Positions 10,247 to 23,200 of a DNA stretch of 64,000 nucleotides are shown one piece after another (position 1 is the stretch's first letter; each line of letters begins with the position of its first letter). Position numbers and translations under genes: made by a program. The DNA lies in assembly GCA_002286715.1 (NCBI GenBank), contig NSJX01000001.1, forward strand, positions 931,835 through 995,834, written 5' to 3'. The stretch comes from Dentipellis sp. KUC8613. Taxonomy: Eukaryota; Basidiomycota; Agaricomycetes; Russulales; Hericiaceae. Under the pieces are notes generated by a model that had not been told where the DNA came from, did not search any database, and saw nothing but the letters and a program-made list of their open reading frames with translations.

Positions 10247-13200
10247 ATGGTACGTCCCCGCCCCCGCCTCCTCTCTCTCCGCCTCCCTCACCCCCCGTCA
10301 GTCCAATGAGCTCGACTCCATCACCCTCGGCCAGCTCAAGGCCATGGTCGGCTCGGCACCCAAGCCGAAGCAGTCCGTCTATGACTTCCGCTACGACGAC
10401 GAGGACACCGTCCTCAACGAAATAGAGGAGTTCTACTCCTACGTCGAAATGCCCCAGGTCGCAGAGAACCTCAATGCATGGCAGGGCTCCTTTGATGGAG
10501 GTGCGCTTTGCGGCTCTGCTCGCTGTCCTTTCTGACACGCGTGTCGCAGAGTGGATCAACAGCTCCTTTGAGAGGCGCAAGGCGCACGTCGAGCTGCTGC
10601 TCGAAAGCCTCGAACACAAAGATGCTGTCATTCGGTTTGCGAATGCCCGAAGGCTGCTGTATGTCTTGCAGGGTATGTCTGAGCTCCGCTCGCTCTGTGC
10701 GTCGAGTATTCAGACTGCTCCCAGGGACCTTCGCCGAGACCACATCTCCTGAGCACCAACTCCATTGGATCTTAGAAAACTGCAAGGCAGTGCGTGCTGC
10801 CAATGGCATAAGCAACATCATGGAGGCAATGAAGATTGCAAGTTCGAAGCACGACTTCCTGGGGTGAAGAATATTCTACTTACGCTTTCAACTCATTCTC
10901 ACACATACCTAGGGCTCTTCCCGAGGCTGATGCCGTTCGTCTTGGTCTTACTCAAGAGCAGAGAGGAGAGTTTATGGAAGAAGTCACCACCGAGATAACT
11001 GTTTACTTAGCCATGCTTTATCACCTCATCGAGGCATTCAAAGGCCACGATGACTTTGCTGATGAGCTCAGTATGCAAGATTTCTCCGCTGGCCTCCTAA
11101 AAATGCTAATTGAGATATAGTGAGCATGGATCCACCTGTTCCCGTGTATTTCTTCAATGTCGTATCCGGACTTCGTGACAAAAGTGCCAAGGGGTATCCC
11201 GTGAAGAAGGTATTCGACACGCAGTCATAGAACTACTTTGTTATTAACTCGTCTCATAGCTTCTCCTAGTACTTTGGAAGTCTGTTTTATCTTGCTGCGG
11301 TGGGATACGGGATCTTTCCCGCGTCAAGAAGTTGTCTCGCGAACTTGCTGGCTTAGCTCCCATTCCGGACGAAGGTATACAATCTGACTTCGCTTCAACT
11401 TGTGTCACTCATATAGGTCTCATAGATGTCCCCATCAAGTCTTCACCTTTGGACATCGAGACTTTTCATCAAGAATTGTCTGTCAAATACCCCACATTCT
11501 CTGCGCCACCCGTTCCTGCACCTCTTGCGCCGGTGGATCCCACACCAACTCAGTCAGGAATCGTCCTTCCTGCTACAAGATTAGCAGAGGCATATAGCCC
11601 CATTCCCGTGCGCCACCATTATCATGATGATTCAGAAGGGCGGGACTCTGGCGTCCACGGTTCGCATGGTTTCCAGACCTCACAGATGTCTAACGGCTTT
11701 AGGGCGATCCCACAACCGGCTACCCCTGCTCCTTCGCCCCCACCATCCCCTAAACCCAAGAAGCAGCAGTATCAAACAGATCCATCTCGCCCTTTCCTTT
11801 TCCCATTTTCCAGAAGAAGGAATAGGGCGAAAAATATGCTTGTACCATATGCAATTGAGGAGGCGGACAAGCTGTACAACAAGCACATGTATGTCAGCCT
11901 CGCCTTGTGGCAGATGTGGAGGACACGGGAAGAATGCATGACCGCAGAGAGTGGTCTAGAGCATCTACCTGGCTTGGAGGGCGTCGTGGACTCTTTCACC
12001 AAGTTGAACCTCACTGTACGCCAGTCCCTCACCGCTCCGTGTTTGAGTGCTCACATTACACAGAATGAGGCCGATTCAGACGCAGATTCAGACGTTCTTC
12101 CCGATATCGCTGTATTAGACGCAAAGATCGCTGAGGCCGAAGCGGCGCTGAAAAGCACTCCTCCTGGGTCTGAAAGGCGCCAATGGAAAGTCAGGAAGGA
12201 AGATCTAGTTAGACTTAAGAGAGTCGAGCAAATATATGTGCGTTGTGTCTTTGTCAGGCGTCCTGGTATAGCGTACATGCTGAATCTCCACGTACAGAGT
12301 GCCGTATTGCCCGTTCTATCGAATTGGGTACTGGTTCTTTTGAAGCTTCTTCTCGCTATCGTGACCGCTTCCTCGCCCACCAATCCACCCCCATCTTCAG
12401 CTTCTTCGAGTTTTCCGCCAGGCGTTCCTTCCGGTGAGTCATTCGGAACGTCATATTTCCGCCACTCATCACCTTCGGCGCGTTCAGAACCTCAACAAGC
12501 ACCAACCCAACCCCCGACACTCGACGAAATTGACGTCACGCGGCACCGAGAAATTACTATGAAGGCTGTTTCCGCCGTGCTGCTGCTGACATTAAAGTGG
12601 TTCAAGGTTTCGCGTATGTCCCGGATCTTAGCTTGTCAGAGGCTTCGCTCACAACGCGCGCTTCCTAGACGTTATGAAGTTCCATCACCTGGGCCAACTT
12701 CTATTGGATACGAACTGCCTTCTCCTTGTCATGAAGATGTTCGGCATGCAGGACGTCTCGACTACTGTAGTTTCCAAGGCGGAGTCGCCCGACAACAAGT
12801 ACGCATGCGTATCTCTTGCATAGACATCACCCTCTAACCGTCGCCTAGTTTCTTCCGCTACTGTCTCCTTCACTTCGCTCAGGTCCCACAACCAACGCGC
12901 ATCGAAGACAGCATGGTAAGCGCACCAAGGCGCACGATCACTCGCGTGACCACTCTTCCTAATGGAGTGAAGAGTGAAGAGGACATTGATATGTTGACTG
13001 AGTTCTCGTGGAGGAATTTCTTCTCCATCATCAATTTTGCGAAGGTCATGCAGAAACTGTCTAAGCATCGTTCGCACCGTATACGGATGCTTGTGCAATA
13101 CAAGAGTACAGTGCGTATTTCATGAATCAGTACTTTTAATGCGTGCTCATTCGCTACTCAAGGCTGTCCTCAAGCGGGTTCTGAAGGTTCAGCACCCAAC

Positions 13201-14384
13201 ACTTCAGCTCCACATCTTGAAACTCATCAAGAGTCAAGTGCCTTTCAGCGGGCGGAAGTGGCGGCAATGTAAGCGACGATCTACTCGTTTGAGCAACATT
13301 TTGACGTGTTGTAGCCAACATGCAGGTAATCACGTCCATATATCTGCACTGTCGGCCCGACTTGCGCGACGAATGGCTTACAGGCAACGAAGTGGATGAC
13401 GTAGGGGAAGGCCAGGTGCATTTCGTTGGAAATAGGGCCCTCTCTCGAGGCTGACAGTTCTGTAGGCACAAGAGCATGCTTTACGTCAACTCGTCAAATT
13501 TTGTGCGTGGCTCTCTTGGCTTCCGTCCCCCGAAATACGTCTTGATTTTTGACCCATTAAAATAGACAACAGCAGGCGTTACGGCCAGCAGACTCATTCA
13601 CAAGTGCAGGCACATAGACGGTCCGTCAGCATGTCACAACACATGGAGGGTTTGCATCCTGGCCCCGAGCTGTCCGGGCTCATCCGACCCGTTGCCACCC
13701 CCAGTACCAACGATGCCGACGTATTCCCTCCTCGACGCGCTCAAGCACCGGATCCCAATATCTTCCTCCCGTACATCACGGAGGACATCGCTTTCGAGGA
13801 GGAATACGAAGAGTATCTTTCGGACTTGGGTTGGTCGGATGAACAGCCTCATTCTGCACCTCTTGTTTCTGGCATTTCGGCCTGGGACCGGCTTCCTGAC
13901 CTCGCATCGGAGCTTGCAGATGGGATCAGTGACAGCGAGAGTATCGCTTCCATTGGCGAACTCAACGACGATACCCGAGATTTGGGTCGGGACGACAGGG
14001 AAGTCGGTAATGTGAACAACTGGGAGGTGGGTTAGCCGGCAAATTAATGTGTTCTTGTTACTCATGCACCGTGTGTTTACAGCACATGAGCCCTAAGACC
14101 ATGGCTGCACTCACGAAGTCGCCAGCGGGTCCGGGTGCTCGTCGCTCATCGTCCGGCGAGAAGCTCCGCCCTGTTATACCTTTCGGCCTCGATGACACTA
14201 GCATGGCTGTCGAGTTCGAGCCTGAAGATGATGATGAAGGAGATGAGTTGGGGCCAGTACCAAGGGACGAATCTGGTGCCTTCCCGTCCGGAGGCGGTGT
14301 CGACGAAGTCGAGTATGCTTATGGGTGAGTTCCAGTAACTGGAATGCCCCTGCGCGTAAACTCATGAACTGCTTCAGTGTGTAA
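10247..14384 (+). CDS. FAR11: STRIP/Far11 subunit of the STRIPAK complex, spliced
   Basis: Striatin-interacting proteins scaffold PP2A and GCK kinases in STRIPAK, which controls fungal septation, fusion and fruiting. The product is roughly 1,100 residues from more than ten exons. The N1221-type region has SVYDFRYDDEDTVLNEIEE, ERRKAHVELLLESLEHKD and FANARRLLYVLQGTF. Later come KKLLLVLWKSVLS, LPVLSNWVLVLLKLLLAIV and the C-terminal MQVITSIYLHCRPDLRDEWL block. The tail is acidic (EEEYEEYLSDLGW) and ends EYAYGV after a last small exon. The first coding exon appears to be only the ATG (10247-10249), followed by a 52-nt intron (10250-10301). A 42-nt stretch near 11374 is either a very short in-frame intron or coding. 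Confidence 0.9.
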
Positions 14385-14825
14385 TTGCGCTTTTCTGCGT
14401 TGTTACCTCTCTTGGTACGGTCAAGGACCTCGTTGCAGTGTGCGGGCCACTCGGACTCAGTATCGGAAATTACGTCGATTCAAGGCGGTTTTTGAAACCA
14501 CATCACCCCGGACTTCTCTGACAACAGTATACCAAATCTACGACGTTCATCCGTACGCTTCCTAGAATAAACTGTAAATCTAAATAGATTCGACTTATAC
14601 CTGTGTAATAACGATACCGTCGTCGAGTGGATGATATTGCAACGACCAATTTTGAGGGTCTGTTCGGTCGAGCCATTTCATAGGACGTCTTGGTCAGCAC
14701 GCCCTTACTCAGCGTAGTCCTCGACCGGGCGCGGATCCGAGGTCACACCCTGACTCAAGCATTATACGTCCTTGCCTATCTTTCAGACATAGGCTGACTC
14801 CCTGAACCTGAAGCCACGCTGCCCA
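14385..14825. other. Intergenic region, STRIP 3' end to C6 factor
   Basis: The two genes run in the same direction. This stretch should contain the STRIP 3' untranslated region and the promoter of the C6 factor. No RNA gene or repeat was recognised. Confidence 0.4.
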
Positions 14826-17800
14826 ATGCCTGCAGGTACTCCAGACGAGATGGACAAGGATAAAGTTGCCGAGGCCGCCGAGACCGACCAGTCTTCTCAC
14901 GTGGCATCTAGTAGTTCGGCGATTACGCCGGCTAGTGAGCCGTCTGAACCTGCAGCGTCCGGAACTCGGAATGGTCAATCCAAGCCGAAAGTAAAACGCA
15001 ATCGTATCATCCTGTAAGTCACTTTGAAGTACCTTGGGCTGAAATGGACCATGAACTGACGTGCCGTCCAGGAGCTGTCAACGTAAGCCAGTCCAATTGT
15101 TCATCCGGTGTACGATAGTTTAACTGGTACTTCATGCAACAGCATGTCACAGACGGAAACAGCAGGTACTTCCTTAGCTTATGCATTACAGGCATCATAT
15201 TCCTGTTAGCTCACTCGCATCTGTGCAGTGCGACCGCGGCCATCCTTGTCAAAGATGGTGAGCCAAACCATGGCCTGTCCTTTGTGCGCAATTGAAGTGT
15301 GATCGTAGCGTTGGCAGAGGTGCAGCTCACCTATGCAAATACGAGCAGTCCAAAGAGATGGGGAAAAGGAAGTACGTACGAGATGCGCGGCATGAAGCTT
15401 GTGCTGATAGCTTTCATTGAAGGACGTCTGAAAACGGCTTTCCTGAGGATCTCGGCGAACGGGTCAATCAACTCGAAGGATTGGTTTCAAATACTTTGAG
15501 CAGCCTTGAACCTTCGGCGTTAGCGGGTTTGGACGCATTGCTCCAGATAATGCATAGCGCCATCTCAAGTCCATCCCCGCCAACCTCAAGTTCCGACCTC
15601 ACTGATTCTACTCAGGTCAACGATGCCGTTCAGGTAGCGGCCGCTGCATTAGGCCAGCTGTCTCAGCAAAATACATCAGACATTCTATCTGCCTCACCTC
15701 CGTTTGGTCCCATTGCAGAAATTCTGCACAATGTGAGTCCCTGGTCGCTTCGGCGCGAGTCGTTCACTATATCCTCCATGCTGTAGATGCGCACTTCACC
15801 GCTCGTAGGAGGTTCAGGTACCAGCGGAACTTTCGGGGACCTAGGCGGTCATTTTCCCAACCAGAAGATTACGAACTTCCTGATGACATATTTCTTCGAG
15901 TCATCGTCTGTGCATTGGCTCTGGCCATTCATTCACAGGCCATGTTTCGAGAGCTACTACCGCACGTTTTCGTCTGCGCCCTTACCTCCAAGTATCGAGT
16001 TCACGGCACTTCTGGCGGTGACGTGTGCGACAGCATTGCAGTTTCTTCCTGAAACGGAACAAGATGTAAGGCCTTAATCAAAATCTCAAGAACTGACAAC
16101 TAATCTATCTATACATAAGGCCATCACCTTTGCTGATTACCCTCAAGGGCGACACGTAATGAGGCAACGGCTCTACGAATTCGCCCGATCTGTTCTCGTT
16201 GCCTCCACCCATCCTCCGACATCATCAATCGAACGGGTACAAGCACTCGGTCTATTCGCTATATATCAGTGGGTGAGTACCGACGTCGCTTTCACCATCC
16301 CGAACTTAATAATCGAATACGCTGTCCGACAGAACGAGGGGAATGCAGGAGAATGCTATTACATTTCCAGTGCGCCAACCTCCTAGTCAATCTATGGAAT
16401 CGGGTAATGACATATAGCTCAGGCGTAGCAATTCGCATGGCTCAAACGCGTGAGTATCATCTGGTCTGTTTTGCTTTATATTCTTATCAACGCCACTTGC
16501 TAGTGGCTATGAACCGCGACGGAGTGACGACTTGGCACATGCGACCTGAGGATGCCGAAGTTCGAAGGCGGATATGGTGTAGGCTGTCTCTCAAAACCGT
16601 CGTATAAAGTGCTGACGTCCACCTAGGGTCGTTATTTATCATTGATCGGTATCGACATCTTTCATTGCCTACAGAAAAATAAGTACTAAATGCCCTTCAG
16701 ATTTCATTGTATAGAATATTCACGACCATATGTAATTCTGGATCAGGTGCGTGTGTTCATGGGTACAGTCACGATTTTTCTGATTATGAGAGCATCCTCA
16801 GCACACCGATGTTGCTTTGCCCATGAACCTCGATCAATCGGAAATAAGAGATATTGGAGAGTTAGTGCCGAAACCCATGGATGAACCAACCGACTCATGT
16901 ATGATATGCGATTACCATCTGGGGTCCCCTTTCGCTTACCCTCCAGCAGTATTCCATGTACTTCAGAGCCGATTCGCACAACTCGGAGGACAACTTTGGG
17001 ATCAGTGTTTCGCGATCACTTTGCCCACCTACCGCAAGGTCATGGAGCTTGAAGACCAATTCCGCAAGTTTGAAATCGAACTCCCAGCTTCCTTCCGATA
17101 TCAGTCAACTCAGGCTGCCCTTGCTCGGCCTTATTTGCGATTTCAAGTAAGTAGTACACGCTATTGTGGCCCTTCTTAGCTCGATATATTCAAAATTGCA
17201 GAGCCAAATCTTGACTTTGGAAGTGTATCATGGACGAGCTAATTTGTTGGTACGTCACTGTGTTTCATTGGTTCGACTCGCAATAAACTCACTTTGATGG
17301 GTTAGCGACCTTTTCTGTTCATCCGCCCTTCTAAGTCTGCATCAGACGGGATCTCCGACCAAGACGCCAAACTCTACACCTTTCATGTGCATGCTCGGAC
17401 TATATGTCTGATCTTCTGGTAAGAGCTACCCCGTGTTGCAGAAATCTCTTTCTGATGGTGTTCGATAGCAAGCGCATATTGTCGTTGCTTCAGCTCTTCC
17501 AATCTCAAATCCCTCGCGCGCAGCTGCGGTGGACGACATTGGTGCTGCACGCTTATGACACTGCATGTGAGGCCCCCATAGAAAGAGTCTCATCGGATAC
17601 TGACATTCCGCAATCCAAGTGATGCTTGCAGTCGCTATCATAATGGATCCCGAAAACTCGGGGAACGAAGAGCTCGAAGAGTGGATTACGCTAGCCCGCT
17701 CACTACTCGAGGACCTCGGCACTTACAACGTGCTCGCCCCGAATGCCCTCCAGCACATCGACGTTATCCAGAAACGCACAGCGTTCGTCCTCAGCGTGAC

Positions 17801-18107
17801 CGCAGGTTCAAGAACGCCCGCAACTCCATGTTGTTCATCCGTCAACCCATTTTTGACGGACCCTACGTTGCAGCGCATTGAGAGGGCCACGCGGGTTCTT
17901 TCACAGCCACAACCTAGTTTGACTGACTTACTTGGGCACGAACTGGCTAACGACGCATTTTGGGCTACCCTTCGTCCAGGGGTGTTTGCAGGACACTTTC
18001 CCGGCATCGAGTCGCTGAGCGGTCCGATTAATCCTCAAAATCTCGAGCATTTTCTGGACAGCTGTCTCTCGATGCAGTCGAGGTTGCCACCAATATTCGC
18101 TTTCTAG
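14826..18107 (+). CDS. Zn2Cys6 transcription factor with fungal-specific domain, spliced
   Basis: After splicing, residues about 65-95 form a binuclear zinc cluster: CQPCHRRKQQCDRGHPCQRC and a sixth cysteine in HLCKYE, spacing C-x2-C-x6-C-x5-C-x2-C-x8-C. The cluster is spread over five small exons between about 15000 and 15345. An acidic, serine-rich N-terminus precedes it. The middle region (HWLWPFIHRPCFESYY, IEFTALLAVTCATALQFLP, VQALGLFAIYQ) matches the fungal-specific transcription factor domain. It ends LPPIFAF, 109 bp from the stop of DPH1 on the other strand. The target pathway cannot be told, and no biosynthetic genes lie nearby. Some exon borders after 16000 remain uncertain. Confidence 0.85.
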
Positions 18108-18216
18108 TCGTTTTATCGGTTCGTCTCGGGAGAAGATCTATGCTACAGCGCTGGATCTATGGCTATGGAGGTGTTGTACATCAGTATATATGTATATGAT
18201 TCGAGCGGTAATATGG

Positions 18217-19999
18217 TCAAAACGTGGCAGTTTTGCGGGACAGCGCCCAGGGTGTGTTCGCGGCGTAGAAATCCATTGGATACACGCCGCCATCTTTCTG
18301 CCCGTCTTCGAGTGGATCCATCCACCCTATAGCCTTGCCGACAGCTACTGCGGTCTCGTAGGGAGTGAGGAGAGGACGATCGAAGGCGTAGCCCCAATCG
18401 ATGGAAAGTCGCGGGCAAGATGTCTGAACGAACGTTGAGATGTGGGGGTTGAACAGCGACAGCTTTGCTGGCGACAACTCCGAAAGAAGTATTGGTATAT
18501 ATGGGATTGACGTCCGAGAATTGGTGAGTTGATTTATGATGGCCTACAACAAGATGGATGAATGTGGTCAACAGCTGTGATGTGTCGAGGAATACTGCTT
18601 ATTACTTTAAGTTGCTTCAAACTTCCTTGTCTCCCTAGTGTACCTAGGATGACACCCCACATTGGCTGCTCTACAGGGGCACCCACTGCGAGTTCAGTCG
18701 AATTTGTAGGTTGTCGCTGGGTAAGCGAGTCTATGCTCTTGCGAGCGGTCTGAACAGCATCATTCCGTATATTGCGCATTTCAGAGTGGGCGTATCGTTC
18801 TCGTGTAAGTTTCTTTGAGTATGGATCATAGCGGAAGGCAGGAACGGTCGGGTTTGCAATCATGATTGCTTCCAGGTGAAAGCGTCCATCACCGAGATAG
18901 CTGAGATATACAAGGTCATGGTCTGATGAAGGCAAACTGTACAGAGACGTACATGAGGGCATCGACTTCTTCTCCCAATTGAGGTGCCGTACAGCCAAGA
19001 ATTTCGCCTGGTGATAGAGGTTTCGAGCGCGGGATAGTCGCATCGTACGTTCCTGTCCAGAGCGGTGGTCGTTCAGTCTGGGAATTGCTGCCTTCGGGAA
19101 GCGAGCCTTCTGGAGCCTCTATCGCACTTGTCCCCGGCGTCGACCATTCCGATGTCAAGTCTTCCTTGAGTTGTTGAAGGGCAGCGACGAACTGAATAGT
19201 GGAAACCAATGCGAGCCGAGTAGGATGGTGCTGCTTGTCGAATGTACACTGGTGTGAACTGTCCGTCGAGATGCCCCCGGGATCAGGACCTTCTACTCGG
19301 AGATATCTCCCTCTGCCGATCTGTTGTCCACTAGGTATCGTGCTGTCGTGTTCCTCGGAATCCAGAAGGGTCTCGTGGAACGTCTCTCGCGTGTCTGGGA
19401 AATTGGCTCGGACGGTCTTGACCAGGTGCTGCGAATCAATGGAGATTTCGACAAAAACGTAGAGAGTCTTGATGGTGGTTTGATCCATCGGAACTAAGAA
19501 TGGGTGAGTTTCCGCAGTATTAACGCCGATGCAGCGTACCTAGACAACTATGTCCATAGTGGATGAGCATGTCGCACCCCAAGGCGACTGCCGTAAAGTC
19601 ATCGATACAGCACGCCCCGTATGTGACGTCTCCCATGATAACAGTCAAGGCCTCGGTAAATCTGGAATAATAAGTCCATTAGACGGTAGGGAAACAAAAA
19701 CCAGCTTACCGCTCGATTATATCAGCGATGGTGCAAGCAAACATCTGCAGTCCCTCCGGCATCTGCAAAGCGACAACCTTCGCATTGTTTTTACGGATAT
19801 GATGTATAGTTTTGTGAATTTCGAAAGAATAGTTGGAGGGGAGCTGCTTGATCGCATTGGTGAGATGCGGATCCGCGAGTATGTCCTGAGGGATCTGGTT
19901 AGCGATCACCGAGGACAAACCCGGCTTAGAGGGATTTGCACTCTTGCTGCCAACGAAACGCTTGCGAGTCTTTGTGGAGGGCTTTGGAGGATGAGACAT
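18217..19999 (-). CDS. DPH1: Diphthamide biosynthesis protein 1 (DPH1), spliced
   Basis: Dph1 with Dph2 forms a radical-SAM-like [4Fe-4S] enzyme that transfers the 3-amino-3-carboxypropyl group from SAM to a histidine of elongation factor 2. The spliced product is about 500 residues. It has [39 protein letters not shown], then [20 protein letters not shown] with a cluster cysteine, and HYGHSCLVPMD. Further on are [34 protein letters not shown] and [12 protein letters not shown] with the last cluster cysteine. The start is the ATG giving [10 protein letters not shown]. The gene is head-to-head with NPC1, with 231 bp between starts. Confidence 0.94.
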
Positions 20000-20230
20000 G
20001 GCGGTAGAGGTCAAGTGCTAGAGTATGTAATTCCGAGTGGAGAAGTCTTCACATCTGACGATCTCAGATCCTACCTTTGGTGGCTGTGCACTTCCCCGTA
20101 CTGTCAGTGCCCGACGCCCGTCACTGCGCCGCGGCCCGCGCCAGCATCCGCCTCAGCCTTCGTCCTCTCCCTCAAGGTAGCCCTCCCTCTTACCCCGGCT
20201 CGTTTCTCTTTCTTACCTTAATTATCGCAG

Positions 20231-23200
20231 ATGGCTACGGCACGACCGCCAGGCACAACGGGGGGCCGTTGTGTTATGAGAGGTTCCTGCGGTCCCAAAG
20301 GATGGTTTGGCAAGCCTTTACCCTGTCCTTATGACGGGCCACCTATCACGGTACATGACCCTTTACAAGTCCGGAAGAACTACGCTTATCACGCTATCAT
20401 AGCCTGACAATGACGAACGCGCTCTTCTGACGTCCATATGCGGGGATGAGTTCGCGGATGGAGACGTCTGCTGCAACTCGGACCAGCTTGAAGTCCTCCG
20501 CGACAACCTCAATTCAGCAGAACCCTTGATCTTCTCCTGCCCTGCGTGCCGGAATAACTTTCGCTCATTCTTCTGTCACTTCACCTGCTCACCCAATCAA
20601 GGCGATTTCGTCAACATCACTTCCACACAGACGTCTTCAACCGGAAAGACGGCAGTGAAGTCTCTAGACTTCTTCGTAGGCGAGCGTGAAGGGCAGGGCT
20701 TCTTCGACAGTTGCAAGAATGTGCAGGTCGGCGCCACCAATGCCTACGCCATGGACCTCATCGGCGGCGGAGCAACGAATTACAGCGCGTTTCTGAAGTA
20801 CATGGGCGACGAGAAGGATATTGGTAGTCCGTTTCAAATCAACTACCCTTCTTTCACACCCCCTGGGATGGAGGCCTTCAATCCGGTGCCAAGAAATTGC
20901 GCAGACAATGATCTCCTCAGCCGTTGCACTTGCGTGGATTGCCCGCAGATATGCTCAACGCTGCCAGAACTTTCACCTCCAGGTCAAGATACATGCCACA
21001 TTGGTGCTCTTTCGTGCCTGTCTTTCATCCTCGTCATTGCCTACTCTTTATGCGCAGCTGCATTCATCGTTGGGTACACCATTCAGCATTCCCTCAAACG
21101 GCAAAGAGACAGGAAATACGAGCGTCTGGTTTTATCTACCGAAACAGCATCTGATACCCCCCTCTCTCCCACGTCTCATACTCGCGGACTGATTGGCGCA
21201 TCCTCTCTTGCTCGCTATACAGATGGAGAACAATCTTCAGACAGCCACAACGATTCCCGCACAGGTCGTGCGGTCACATTGCTCGACCCTCTGGAAAGCG
21301 TCCAGCCACGACAATACCGTCTCAACACTGTGTTCCGCCGTTTCTTCTATAGACTAGGGCTTATTTCGGCTACGTTCCCTTGGCTAACATTCGCGGTCAT
21401 GTTCACAGCTATTGGCCTGTTGAACATCGGTTGGAAAGATTTCGCTGTCGAGACAGATCCTGTTCGTCTATGGGTAGCCCCCGATTCGGAGAGCAAGTTG
21501 CAGAAGGACTTTTTCGACAACAATTTTGGACCATTTTATCGAACGCAGGACATATTCGTCACATCGAGCTCCACATATCTGCAGAGCCTTAACAATACTG
21601 ATGGTATTCGGTCGGTGGCACATGCTAAGACACCAGTTCTCTCGTGGGAGCACCTCCAATTTTGGTTCAAGGTCGAGTCTGACATTCGATCGCTTCGCTC
21701 GACCCCGAATGGCTATGGTCTCTCTGATGTATGTTTCAAGCCCGCGGGTCCCGACGGCGCGTGTGTGTTCCAGTCCATTACGGCGTGGTTCGAGAATGAC
21801 ATCGATAATACTACCCCAGACACTTGGGAGAAGCGGATACAACAATGTGCTGATGCACCTGCAGAGTGTCTGCCTGATTTCCAACAGCCTTTAGCTCCAA
21901 GGTACATCCTCGGCGGAGTGCCCGAAACCACAAGGAAATACCTGGATGCCGAGGCGCTCGTCGTACACATCGTGCTGTCGGACTCACTTGACCCGAACGT
22001 ACAAGCAAGAGCCATAGAATGGGAACAGTCGCTGCGGGAGTACCTTCTTCAACTGAGCGAGAGGGCCCCCGAACAAGCTGGATTGGATGTCACATTCATG
22101 ACCGGCGTCTCGTTAGAGGAAGAGTTAAACAAGAGTACGAACACCGATGTCAAGATCGTCGTTCTTTCTTATCTGGCGATGTTTCTCTACGTGTCGCTGA
22201 CCCTTGGCAGCGGCTCAGCTGGTCCAGAGGAAGAAGGCGTCATCTCATCTCTTCATCGCTGGGCAATGAACCTCCCCAACTTCTTCACTCGCTCGCATCT
22301 CTCATCCGCCACCTTGTCCATCGATTCTCGCAGTGCCCCACGGATCTTCCCGCGTCTTCCACGCAAACTGTTCGTCGGTTCCAAGTTCACTCTCGGACTC
22401 TTCGGCATTACTCTGGTCATTCTATCGGTTTCGTCGTCAGTTGGCTTTTTCTCAGCTGTCGGCGTGAAGGTGACCCTGATCATCGCGGAAGTCATTCCCT
22501 TCCTCGTGCTTGCCGTCGGCGTCGATAATGTGTTCATTCTTGTGCACGAGCTTGATCGGCAGAACATGCTCCACGGACCCAACGCATCTGCGCCAGAGCA
22601 AGCTTTATCCTTCCCTACACCAGCATCACCCATATCCCGCCGTTCGCACCTGGATGGTGCCCGGGACGAATCCATCGACGTTGGCTCCGTTCCCCTCTAC
22701 CTGTCACCGGAAGAACGTGTTGCTAGGACATTGGCCAAAATGGGGCCCTCCATTCTACTCAGTTCGATGACGGAGACCGTTGCATTTGCTCTGGGCGCGC
22801 TGGTCCCCATGCCAGCTGTGCGGAACTTTGCATTATACGCTGCAGGGAGTGTCTTGTTGAACGCTATCATGCAAGTGACTGTCTTTGTGAGCGCCCTCAC
22901 GCTCGATTTACGCCGAACAGAGGTACGTTCTTTCCGTGAAATAGTGTTCACTAGCTGACGATATGTCTTCTAGGCCAGCAGAGCTGACTGCATGCCGTGT
23001 ATCAGGCTTCCTTCGCGCATAGAATTACTGGACAGCCCCCCGGCTGCAAGCAATATGGGTATTCTCGCCCGATTGATCCGCAAATACTACGCCCCTCTTT
23101 TACTTCGGCCGTTTGTTAAAGGCCTTGTTCTGCTTGTCTTCAGCGGTTTATTCGTGGCGTCCGTTATATCTATTCAGCATATTGAGCTGGGCCTCGGTAC

